This document shows, piece by piece, positions 1 to 7,906 of a DNA stretch of 64,000 nucleotides (position 1 is the first letter of the stretch; every line of letters begins with the position of its first letter). The stretch comes from Duganella flavida. GTDB taxonomy: Bacteria > Pseudomonadota > Gammaproteobacteria > Burkholderiales > Burkholderiaceae_D. Position numbers and translations under genes: made by a program. The notes beneath the pieces were generated by a model. The model worked only from the letters and a program-made list of their open reading frames with translations, did not search any database and had not been told where the DNA came from. The DNA is taken from assembly GCF_009857445.1 (NCBI RefSeq), contig NZ_WWCN01000003.1, positions 310,001 through 374,000 on the forward strand, given 5' to 3'.

Positions 1-258
1 GTGCAAGCTAATTTCACTATCGTGACAATCTGTGAATATCTCCATGCGGCAGAGATGGTACTCTGCATACGTTCAATGCTGGAGTGCCAAGCCGCCTCTG
101 CATTGATTAATTTCGTCCGCATAATTCGTAGTATTTAAAATAGAGAATTTAATAAATTTCATGTTAAATGTATTTCGTATGAATAGCAATTTTCCTCATA
201 TCAATGGGTAAAATCTAGGGTGAATTTTAAAATTAGTAATTCTAAAATGGAGGTTGCA
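1..258. other. AT-rich leader region, no gene seen
   Basis: No convincing reading frame is visible. The stretch from about 120 to 248 is much richer in A and T than the rest of the window and probably carries the promoter of the repeat-protein gene that starts at 259. I could not assign a clear -35/-10 pair. Confidence 0.4.
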
Positions 259-1140
259 ATGGCTTTTGATATCATGGAAACTGTTAATAATACGGAATCA
301 TCTGCCGTTCAGAAATTTAGCTTTTGCACAAACGAAAATATATCTATTGATGAATTTAAGAAGAAAAGACTAAAGTCGGAAGAGTTGCTTTTGACTGGTG
401 TTAGTAAGTACTGTCAGAAAGAATATGGATGGTCTGACGAGAAAACACAAGTGATCGAATCCCAATATAGAGATTTTCTAAGCCTCTATGCAGTTGATTT
501 TTATGGGCAGTTTGTCGCGACAAAAGACGTCGATCTCTATTGGCATATTCACATATTACATACCCGTCTTTACAAGCATCATTGTGAAATTATGTATTCG
601 CGTTTTCTGGACCATGATCCGGTTGCTGGCAATGAAGATCTGACGCCTTACCGGAGTGCCTACAAACAGACCTTAGCCGCTCTGGAGCGAGTGGGCAGTT
701 ATCCCTCGGATATAGGGCTGTCCAGTGCCATTGCTGAACCCAAACCCGCGGCGTGCATGAATTCAGCCCCCAAGCCAGCCGCCTGCATGAACGCAGCACC
801 TGCGCCTGCGGCTTGCATGAATGCAGCGCCCAAGCCCGCAGCCTGCATGAACGCAGTACCCAAGCCAGCCGCCTGTATGAACGCATCACCTGCGCCTGCT
901 GCTTGCATGAACGCAGCACCCAAACCAGCTGCCTGCATGAACGCAGTACCCAAGCCAGCCGCCTGCATGAACGCATCACCTGCGCCAGCTGCTTGCATGA
1001 ACGCAGCACCCAAACCAGCCGCCTGTATGAACGCAGCACCCAAACCAGCCGCCTGTATGAACGCAGCACCCAAACCAGCCGCTTGCATGAACGCAGCGCC
1101 CAAGCCCGCAGCCTGCATGAACGCGGCACCACGTGCATAA
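259..1140 (+). CDS. GRDP/DUF1399-like protein with 13 C-terminal Cys-Met-Asn decapeptide repeats
   Basis: The start at 259 is preferred over the in-frame GTG at 220 because GGAGG at 249-253 sits 5 nt upstream; this gives 293 aa. Residues about 40-150 contain the motif D-x-Y-W-H-x-H-x(3)-H-T-x(2)-Y, then H-H-C and D-H-D-P. This matches my memory of the glycine-rich-domain-protein-like family (DUF1399). The last 135 residues are thirteen copies of a 10-residue unit with core P-A-A-C-M-N, alternating PKP and PAP spacers, ending in APRA. No signal peptide or membrane helix is visible. The function is unknown. One Cys-Met pair per unit suggests either a soft-metal (copper) binder or a repetitive precursor of a modified peptide; both are inference. 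An aldo/keto reductase follows on the same strand. Confidence 0.8.
   Translation: MAFDIMETVNNTESSAVQKFSFCTNENISIDEFKKKRLKSEELLLTGVSKYCQKEYGWSDEKTQVIESQYRDFLSLYAVDFYGQFVATKDVDLYWHIHILHTRLYKHHCEIMYSRFLDHDPVAGNEDLTPYRSAYKQTLAALERVGSYPSDIGLSSAIAEPKPAACMNSAPKPAACMNAAPAPAACMNAAPKPAACMNAVPKPAACMNASPAPAACMNAAPKPAACMNAVPKPAACMNASPAPAACMNAAPKPAACMNAAPKPAACMNAAPKPAACMNAAPKPAACMNAAPRA
739..1122 (+). repeat. 30-bp coding tandem repeat, about 13 units
   Basis: The DNA repeats with a 30-bp period, each unit encoding x-x-P-(K/A)-P-A-A-C-M-N. Units 4-6 and 7-9 share a 90-bp higher-order order (AAPK, AVPK, ASPA), and the last four units are all AAPK. This pattern points to expansion by unequal exchange or slippage. 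The length is a multiple of 3 and stop codons are lacking in other frames, so several long antisense and alternative frames are open here. These are by-products. Confidence 0.95.
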
Positions 1141-1161
1141 AGTCGTCTAGGTGGTACGACT
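1141..1161 (+). other. short hairpin between the repeat gene and the aldo/keto reductase
   Basis: AGTCGT and ACGACT form 6-bp arms around a 9-nt loop directly after the stop codon. There is no T-tract, so it is more likely an mRNA-processing or attenuation structure than a terminator. It may simply be chance. Confidence 0.35.
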
Positions 1162-1223
1162 GCGTCTTGGCGAAATTCAGGGCGCAGTTTTCCCTTTTCT
1201 TGTTTCCATATTTGCTGGACTTG

Positions 1224-2081
1224 ATGACTCCCTCCATGAGTGGCGACAATTTTTTGATTTCTGCCAGCAATGTTCGTGTGCCTTTACCCATATACGGCAC
1301 AGCTTGGAAAAAGGAGAAGACCGCTGGCTTGGTTGAGCGAGCGATTGATCTGGGGTTTAGAGGTATCGATACCGCCTGCCAGCCTCAGCATTACAATGAA
1401 GCCGGCGTGGGCGAAGGCGTGGCTGTTGCATTGCGCAGTGGTTTAAGGCGCGAGCATCTATACATCCAAAGCAAATTTTCGCCGCTCAATTGCCAAGAGT
1501 CGAGCAATGTTCCCTACGATCCCAGCGCTAGTTTGACCGATCAGGTCGCACAGTCTTTTCTGCGCTCTCTGGACAATTTGCGAACTACCTATTTGGATGC
1601 TTTGCTGCTGCATTCCCCCTTGTCCGAGCCCACAGACACCATGCAAATATGGCGGGTTATGGAAGATATTTTTGATCGCGATGGCTGCAAGCAGTTGGGA
1701 GTTTGTAACTTTTACAATCTCAAACAGTTGGAACATCTGTATCACACGGCCCGGGTGAAGCCTGTCATATTGCAGAACCGCTTTTATGCCCAAACTCAAT
1801 ATGACAAGACTATCCGCAAATTTTGTCAACAACACCGTATCATCTATCAAAGCTTCTGGACTCTGTCGGCAAATCCCGACGTGTTGGCCCATCCGGTATT
1901 GTTGGCCCTCGCGAAGAAATATCAGCGTACCGCAGCGCAAATTTTTTTTCGTTTCCTTTGCGGGTGCAATATTATTCCCCTGACCGGCACGACCTCGGAT
2001 GAACATATGAAGCAGGCTTTGGCGATCGTCGAATTTGAATTACACTCTTCCGAGATTCAAATGATTGAATCGTTGCTTTAA
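1224..2081 (+). CDS. aldo/keto reductase
   Basis: An NAD(P)H-dependent (beta/alpha)8 oxidoreductase of about 285 aa. The catalytic tetrad of the AKR superfamily is visible: Asp in GFRGIDTA, Tyr in QHYNE six residues later, Lys in QSKF, and His in LLLHSP. The later L-G-V-C-N-F-Y and Q-N-R-F segments match the family's conserved cofactor and strand positions. The frame stays open far upstream through the repeat of the preceding gene, but that part is not AKR sequence. The likely start is 1224, or 1236 as a second Met; neither has a strong ribosome site. It lies 83 bp after the repeat protein on the same strand, so co-transcription is plausible. The substrate is unknown. Confidence 0.85.
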   Translation: MTPSMSGDNFLISASNVRVPLPIYGTAWKKEKTAGLVERAIDLGFRGIDTACQPQHYNEAGVGEGVAVALRSGLRREHLYIQSKFSPLNCQESSNVPYDPSASLTDQVAQSFLRSLDNLRTTYLDALLLHSPLSEPTDTMQIWRVMEDIFDRDGCKQLGVCNFYNLKQLEHLYHTARVKPVILQNRFYAQTQYDKTIRKFCQQHRIIYQSFWTLSANPDVLAHPVLLALAKKYQRTAAQIFFRFLCGCNIIPLTGTTSDEHMKQALAIVEFELHSSEIQMIESLL

Positions 2082-2133
2082 ATGCAATCTAAGCATGTTC
2101 AAGGTGCCGTTTGCTCGCGCATCAGAGCAATAC

Positions 2134-2304
2134 GGAATTTTTCGGCTAGCGCTGCAAAACATAGCATCAGCATCGACTTTCTCCCGCCAAAATCTGGCAC
2201 AAAGGCTTGAGGCCTTGCTAGAAGAAATCGCGCTTACCGACGAGTTCGGTATCGATGCATTCGGAGTTGGCAAACATACCGCCCGGACTACGCTGATGTG
2301 TTAA
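2134..2304 (+). pseudogene. luciferase-like (LLM class) flavin monooxygenase, N-terminal remnant
   Basis: The frame reads ...QRLEALLEEIALTDEFGIDAFGVGKH and then a stop. This closely resembles the first alpha/beta unit of LLM-class flavin-dependent oxidoreductases, where ADE-x-G-L-D-x-F-G-V-G-E-H-H is typical. The Glu of the G-E-H-H motif is Lys here, and the protein breaks off within 10 residues. The remaining 300 residues of a normal family member are absent, so this is a relic and not a functional gene. Confidence 0.6.
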
Positions 2305-2597
2305 GCCCCCCAACAACGCTGCTTTCAGCCCTGAATGCAAGAATTGACGGCATTGCTAACAGATAGCGGCGCTAAAGCGAATCGATTCGCCAAACCTGTT
2401 GATCTCGCGAAATTAATCAATGCTGATACCGCAGGTTAGCCTCGCAGCAGACCATGATCGGCCTACCGTATCGAAACTACATCGGGCATTCGCATTGACG
2501 CTTGATTTTAATATCGAAACTGCGCATGACCAAGTATCCCATTGCTGCTAAGTGTAGACTGTGTGACATCGTAGTCCAGATGACGAGGGAAGACATC
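2305..2597. other. intergenic, nothing recognised
   Basis: About 290 bp between the LLM remnant and the zinc-ribbon protein. I found no reading frame, repeat or clear promoter. It may contain further eroded monooxygenase sequence that is no longer readable. Confidence 0.3.
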
Positions 2598-2981
2598 ATG
2601 GAAAAGATCTTTTGTTCGCATTGCTTTCAAATTTTGCAGACAGGATGTCCGACTTGCCCGTCTTGCCAGCAGAGAGTAGGGTATCTAAGTGATGTTGAAA
2701 GCCGGAGCATGCTACTGAAGATGCTACTTGACCAGCGCACTGAGGTTCGCTCCACTGCAATTTTCGCACTAGGTTGGCGGAAAGATAGGCTTGCTGCCGA
2801 TGCACTCGTTGCGTGTGCATTAAGGCATCCTTCCAATATCAGTCAAGGGCTTCAGATCGTGAAAGTACTTGCAACTATCGATAATGGAACACCATTGATG
2901 ACGGCGTTGCAATACTTGATGGCTCGTCATCCCGGCAGCGAAGTTAAGCAGGCAGCATTTTATGCGCTAAGTCAACATTGA
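2598..2981 (+). CDS. small zinc-ribbon / HEAT-repeat-like protein
   Basis: The start at 2598 has a GAGGGAAG ribosome site about 8 nt upstream; an earlier in-frame ATG at 2502 has none. The product is 127 aa. The N-terminus has two CxxC knuckles (CSHC and CPTCPSC, about residues 4-22), suggesting a zinc ribbon. The rest consists of short helical pairs with the pattern E-V-R-S-T-A-I-F-A-L-G and E-V-K-Q-A-A-F-Y-A-L, as in HEAT or PBS-lyase repeats. The role is unknown; a protein-protein adaptor is the usual expectation for such folds. Confidence 0.6.
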   Translation: MEKIFCSHCFQILQTGCPTCPSCQQRVGYLSDVESRSMLLKMLLDQRTEVRSTAIFALGWRKDRLAADALVACALRHPSNISQGLQIVKVLATIDNGTPLMTALQYLMARHPGSEVKQAAFYALSQH

Positions 2982-3202
2982 TGTCCGCCATTACGCGCTT
3001 TCATGAGCGATCTCATTCCGGCGTCTAGTAGACGCTGCGCAGATGGACTTGCGGTGTATCAGCGAGTAGGCTGCTCACTTGTCTAACGTAATAATGTTGC
3101 TTTCTGACTTAGGTATCGTCGCAATCCTAAAAGTTTATGAAATGCGCTGCCCATCCAACAGCTGGGTGTCTTCCCGCAATTTCTCTGCCCACGAGATCCT
3201 CA

Positions 3203-5263
3203 ATGCCCAAGCTTTGCCCAACTCCTTTTACATTGCTGTATCTGTTACCCGCGCTTTTGCTCTCAAATGACGCCTTTGCCGATGATCCTGTCATTCAGCG
3301 TGTACTTGTTGAAGGGTCCCGCACAAGTCAGCTAGGTGTGACCGACTCTGCAAATCAGGGTAGGGTGACCGGGCGCGAGTTGGAATTGCGAACCGTCTAT
3401 CGACCAGGGGAAATACTCGAAGCCACTCCGGGTCTGATAGTAAGCCAACATAGCGGTGAGGGTAAGGCGAATCAATATTATCTGCGAGGATTTAATCTGG
3501 ATCATGGGACAGATCTGGCGACGTTTGTCGACGACATGCCGGTTAATCAGCGTAGTCACGCGCACGGCCAAGGCTGGACCGATCTGAATTTCCTTGTCCC
3601 AGAACTCGTCGGCCGTCTGAACTACAGTAAGGGACCTTACTCCGCGCGCCAAGGCGACTTTGCCTCCGCTGGCAGCGCCACAGTTACCTACGCCAATCGC
3701 TTACCGCAAAATATCGCCACACTAAGTGGCGGTCTAAACGGCTACGGCCGCGCTGCGCTGGCGGCATCAACGGATGCAGGGTCTGGCAGCCTGCTCTACG
3801 CTTTGGAGGCCGTGCACAACAATGGCCCGTTCACACAGGGGGACAATTATCGCAAATACAACGGCGTGCTGCGCTACAGTCAGGGGTATGCCGACAACGG
3901 CTGGAGCGTCACAGCAATGGCCTACCGCGCCAACTGGAATTCGACAGACCAGATCCCCGAGCGGGCTGTCAACGCAGGCACGATAGCCCGTTTCGATGCG
4001 ATCGACCCGACTGATGGTGGTGCCTCGAAGCGCCTCAGCTTGTCCGGAACATGGCGCCTAACGACTGGGGACGCAGAATCGAAGGTGAGCGCCTATGTGA
4101 TACGCAATCGGCTAGATCTGTTCTCAAACTTTACGTATTTTCTGGGTGATCCGGTCAATGGCGACCAGTTCGCCCAGCCGGATCGTCGGGTGACGACCGG
4201 CTTTGTCGCAGCGCATACCTGGTATCAACACGACGGGCCCTGGCAAATTTCCGATTGGACGGTTGGGGCTGTTGTTCAAAACGACAGCATCATCAATGGT
4301 CTAAATCACACCAAGGCGCAGCAGGTGCTGTCCATTACTCGACAGGATCACATCGTCGAAACAAGCGGTGCGCTGTTCGTGGAAAACGGAACGCGCTGGA
4401 CAGACACATTCAGAACCGTAGCAGGTTTGCGCGCGGATCGCTACCGGTTCGACGTCAAAAGTGATCTGTCGGCCAATAGCGGCAGTAAAAATACTGGCAT
4501 GGCTAACCCGTCACTAAATCTAATCTTCGGCCCCTGGTCGCAGACCGAGTTTTACGTCAACTTGGGTAACGGCTTCCACAGTAATGATGCGCGTGGCACG
4601 GTCGCAAAAGTCGATCCCAAGACAGGCGAAGCGATGAGCTCCGTATCTGGTCTGGTGCGTTCAAAGGGAATGGAAGTAGGCCTACGTACTGAAGCAATTC
4701 CGAAAATGCAAATGTCACTGTCGCTTTACCGGCTTGACTTCGACTCTGAGCTGACCTATGCCGGCGATGCTGGTACGACTGCACCAGGCCGGCCCAGCCG
4801 CCGTTACGGCATTGAATTCTCGAACTATTACAAGGCTTTGAAGTGGTTGTCAATAGACTTCGATGTGGCATTTGCGCACGCCAGATCAAGTGATCGTGAG
4901 CCGCTTGCAGGTGATTACATCGAAGGCGCCGTCGAAGGCGTGGGCCAACTGGCGCTGACGGTCGATAATCTGGGCCCGTGGTCCGGCGCACTGCGCCTAC
5001 GTTATTTTGGACCTCGGCCGCTTGTGGAAGACAACAGCGTTCGGTCACACTCTAGCATGACGTTAAATGGACGCATCGGCTACAAGATTAGCCCAAAAAC
5101 ACGGATTGAATTCGAAGGCTTCAACTTGGCGAACCGCAAGGTTTCGGCCATCGACTACTATTACACGTCACAACTGCGAGGTGAAGCTGCCCCGACGAAT
5201 GATGTCCACTTTCATCCGATTGAATCCCGGTCCTTCCGTGTGACGTTAATCCAAAACTGGTAA
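3203..5263 (+). CDS. TonB-dependent outer-membrane receptor
   Basis: The start at 3203 places a normal signal peptide (MPKLCPTPFTLLYLLPALLL...AFA) at the N-terminus and gives 686 aa; the frame is open further back to 3137. A plug domain follows, with Q-Y-Y-L-R-G-F-N-L-D-H-G-T-D and F-V-D-D-M-P-V-N, and then the barrel. The last residues are ...RVTLIQNW, ending in an aromatic residue as expected for Bam recognition. Close to the C-terminus is a H-F-H-P-I-E-S-R segment that recurs in one subgroup of metal-related TonB receptors, as I recall. It converges with dabA, 63 bp away. The ligand cannot be read from the sequence. Confidence 0.85.
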   Translation: MPKLCPTPFTLLYLLPALLLSNDAFADDPVIQRVLVEGSRTSQLGVTDSANQGRVTGRELELRTVYRPGEILEATPGLIVSQHSGEGKANQYYLRGFNLDHGTDLATFVDDMPVNQRSHAHGQGWTDLNFLVPELVGRLNYSKGPYSARQGDFASAGSATVTYANRLPQNIATLSGGLNGYGRAALAASTDAGSGSLLYALEAVHNNGPFTQGDNYRKYNGVLRYSQGYADNGWSVTAMAYRANWNSTDQIPERAVNAGTIARFDAIDPTDGGASKRLSLSGTWRLTTGDAESKVSAYVIRNRLDLFSNFTYFLGDPVNGDQFAQPDRRVTTGFVAAHTWYQHDGPWQISDWTVGAVVQNDSIINGLNHTKAQQVLSITRQDHIVETSGALFVENGTRWTDTFRTVAGLRADRYRFDVKSDLSANSGSKNTGMANPSLNLIFGPWSQTEFYVNLGNGFHSNDARGTVAKVDPKTGEAMSSVSGLVRSKGMEVGLRTEAIPKMQMSLSLYRLDFDSELTYAGDAGTTAPGRPSRRYGIEFSNYYKALKWLSIDFDVAFAHARSSDREPLAGDYIEGAVEGVGQLALTVDNLGPWSGALRLRYFGPRPLVEDNSVRSHSSMTLNGRIGYKISPKTRIEFEGFNLANRKVSAIDYYYTSQLRGEAAPTNDVHFHPIESRSFRVTLIQNW

Positions 5264-5326
5264 AAGCGGCGCGCTCAACTCAAGTGCCTCGCTCACCTCC
5301 AGAAAGTAGTCCGGAATCCGGAAGCA

Positions 5327-7906
5327 TTAATATCCTTGCGCGAGGACATCTGCCCAGTCCCCGTGCACGTAGCGCACAAAGCCATCTGCCTGAAATCGCC
5401 AAAGATGAAGCCAGTCGTTCTCCAGCAATTGCCGGACAACTGCATGCTTACGAATGACTGTTTCAATTGCCTCCTGTGGAGCATCGATGATCACAGTGAG
5501 GCGCAACGGCTCATGCACCCACCGATCACCATCGTGTAGTGACTGGCGAGATAGGCCGATTCGCAGGTCTCCGCCATTGCCCTCGAACACACCTATGTTT
5601 CCTCCCACTACGTTGTGAAGCACCTTATTACCACTCCCAAGGTGCAGGGGATCGCAAGTCGAAGCGTGGTATTGCCAGTTGATCCAATTAGTGACCACCA
5701 TCGGCGCGGTCATCAACAGCTCAAGTACGCTACCATCCGAATCTTGAGTGGCATCATAGTCGTGCAAGAAGCAGCGCCCCGCCAGTACCACCCCACGGCT
5801 TCGCTGACGGGGTGCAATCAGAAACGCCGCGTTCCCCGCCAACCCCCACTCAGGGCGTGTCTGTGCGCCATCATTGGCGCGACGGCGTAGTCTATCCAGC
5901 AGTTTTTTGCGAGGAGCGGTAGGGTTCAGGTTGAGGGTCGGCGCCCTTACTCTGCGCACCTGATCACAAGCGTGAGCAAATGCATCCTGCAAACGATTCC
6001 ACCGGGCATGCGCGGCAGCGGGCAGCAAGTCAATATCAAAGCCTTCGATTTCATCGGTGGTGGTGTTATGCAAGGCGGCGAAAAACCAGGTTTCCTTGGG
6101 AATGGTAATCCCTTGAGCCTGTAGCCCTGATCGCACTGCGGGCGCATTGAGTAGCTGTGCCAAGCTGCGCGCATTGACCTCTCCGGTTTGGCCACAGCAA
6201 GCACCGCAGTCGAGTGCCGCCGCGTGAGCGTTATTGGCCGATTGACTACCATGCGCGACCAACAATATGAAAGGCGCCAAGTTCTTATCCAGGCCCATGG
6301 CATGCAGCACCGCAGCCGCTAATGACACCTTGGCATCCAGACTCAATCCAACGATTTGTGGCCGGCAAATGGCGCGATAGCGGGCAGCAAGGCCCTCGAG
6401 ATCGTCCCGTGCTCTGGCCTTTTTGCTGGGTAGTAGCCACTGTCCAAGTTTGCCGACATAGCCAAGTCCCGCCGACTCGACATAAGAAAACGCCGTGCTG
6501 GGCCAGCGGCCGGTGGCATCCCATTGCTTGGTCTGAGCAAAACGCGCCAAGCGGGACCGGCTGGCCGCAGCTTGCAATACTTCGCCAGACACACCTTCGG
6601 ATGCGTTGGTGGGCAATAAGCAGTCGGTCACCTCGGTAGTCGGTGCGAGCAGCCCCGGAAGTTGAGGTCGCCTTGCGTTGGTGGCCAGCGGGGTATAGGC
6701 CACCGGTAGGCCGAAGAAGCCTGCAAATCCGATGGTCTGGACGGCTGGCCACGCGGTTTCAAGCGCACGGCGCAATGGCTCGCTACGCACATCGATGCAA
6801 AAGGCGGCCTGTACTTCAACCGCTGGCAATTCTTCCGTTGGGTCGGCCACCGAAAGGAGTCGCTGCGCCAGATCCCGCTGGTAGCCGACTTCCAGTGCCA
6901 CCTGCCACACCTCGTCGACCAATAAAGCCTGTTCGGCCTGTCTCAATACGGTTGGTGCTTGCCCCCATGTTTGCTGCACGAGTGTGAATGCCTGCACGGC
7001 TTGAGCGTCGTCTTTACACTCCAGCAGGAGTAAGCCCCAAGCCAGACGAATAGCTAGCAGCTCTCTCAGATGTGGATCCTCGCCACCTTCCAGTCTAGCC
7101 TGCCAGCCCAAGTAGGCACACCAAGAGGCCCAGCCATTGACCGTAAGCAGGACCGATTCCAGGTAGTCGGCCCACACCACCTGAGGCAGTCCTAAACGCT
7201 TAAGCACCCAGCGCTCGGCATCTTGCCTTGTGGCGGGCAGTGCATTGAGCGCGCGGCCCAGTCGGGGTAGTCCCATCAGCAAACCAATGCCGTGATCATG
7301 TTGCAAAGTGTCGCGCCAGAACGCATACAAGCCCAGCTTGCGCTCCGGCTGCCAATCGGCTTGCTCATCAAAATAGGCCGCACAAGTTTGACTTACTTGA
7401 TGGGTAATGGCCTGTTTCCAGGACAGTCGGGTATGCCGTTGCTGATCATTGTCAAGCACATCGATTAGTAGCGCCAATTGTTGAACTGGAGGCTCGATGT
7501 GAAGGGCTTGCTGGCACTGCCCGGACGTCAACCCAGCTGATCGGGCGTCGGCCACTTGGCGCAACGCATGATCGAGATCGGCGGGACAGATTCTGCCCTC
7601 TAGCCAAGCTTGTCTCTGCTGGTTTCGCCGAGGGAATACTTGGACACCGCCGAGCACAGCCATTCTGGCGGCAACCCTGCGCAGCGGCATACCAATGCGT
7701 GACCAGTGCGGATTCACCGCGATGGCCCGATCCAGCGGCCACGCTGGTGCAATGGCTTGGCAAGCTTGGCTGCACGCAGTCTCAATTTGATGGTGCAGCG
7801 TTACATCTACGGCTTCAGCAAGAGCGACACCTTCTTTCCTACCATGGCGCTGCGGTTGACCGTTGTTCGTCATTTCCATTATGTGGTTCTCCTTGAGCGT
7901 GCTCAT
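5327..7906 (-). CDS. dabA: DabA, inorganic-carbon transport subunit (DUF2309)
   Basis: Cytoplasmic subunit of the DAB bicarbonate-accumulation complex, a beta-carbonic-anhydrase-like zinc protein driven by proton flow through DabB. The zinc-site pattern is visible: Cys and Asp in F-C-I-D-V-R-S-E, then His in V-A-H-G-S and a Cys in D-C-G-A-C-C-G-Q. Length (859 aa) fits the family. The ATG at 7904-7906 overlaps the dabB stop as ATGA, implying translational coupling. A second ATG at 7879 has a better ribosome site (AAGGAG, 9 nt upstream), so the true N-terminus could be nine residues shorter. It is the second gene of the dabBA operon. Confidence 0.9.
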   Translation of the reverse strand: MSTLKENHIMEMTNNGQPQRHGRKEGVALAEAVDVTLHHQIETACSQACQAIAPAWPLDRAIAVNPHWSRIGMPLRRVAARMAVLGGVQVFPRRNQQRQAWLEGRICPADLDHALRQVADARSAGLTSGQCQQALHIEPPVQQLALLIDVLDNDQQRHTRLSWKQAITHQVSQTCAAYFDEQADWQPERKLGLYAFWRDTLQHDHGIGLLMGLPRLGRALNALPATRQDAERWVLKRLGLPQVVWADYLESVLLTVNGWASWCAYLGWQARLEGGEDPHLRELLAIRLAWGLLLLECKDDAQAVQAFTLVQQTWGQAPTVLRQAEQALLVDEVWQVALEVGYQRDLAQRLLSVADPTEELPAVEVQAAFCIDVRSEPLRRALETAWPAVQTIGFAGFFGLPVAYTPLATNARRPQLPGLLAPTTEVTDCLLPTNASEGVSGEVLQAAASRSRLARFAQTKQWDATGRWPSTAFSYVESAGLGYVGKLGQWLLPSKKARARDDLEGLAARYRAICRPQIVGLSLDAKVSLAAAVLHAMGLDKNLAPFILLVAHGSQSANNAHAAALDCGACCGQTGEVNARSLAQLLNAPAVRSGLQAQGITIPKETWFFAALHNTTTDEIEGFDIDLLPAAAHARWNRLQDAFAHACDQVRRVRAPTLNLNPTAPRKKLLDRLRRRANDGAQTRPEWGLAGNAAFLIAPRQRSRGVVLAGRCFLHDYDATQDSDGSVLELLMTAPMVVTNWINWQYHASTCDPLHLGSGNKVLHNVVGGNIGVFEGNGGDLRIGLSRQSLHDGDRWVHEPLRLTVIIDAPQEAIETVIRKHAVVRQLLENDWLHLWRFQADGFVRYVHGDWADVLAQGY

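Noticed and set aside
739..1122. 30-bp repeats resembling a CRISPR array
   Set aside because: Units are contiguous without unique spacers, are in frame and encode protein. No cas genes are present.
753..1223. N-terminal extension of the aldo/keto reductase through the repeat
   Set aside because: The extension is a frame-shifted reading of the preceding gene. AKR similarity starts only after 1224.
590..1300. Long antisense and alternative frames through the decapeptide repeat
   Set aside because: They arise because the repeat length is a multiple of three and has no stops in those frames. They have no ribosome sites and no family features.
3100..3202. Possible Zur box upstream of the TonB receptor
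   Set aside because: A TAAC-N8-GTT pattern near 3083 is too degenerate to call.
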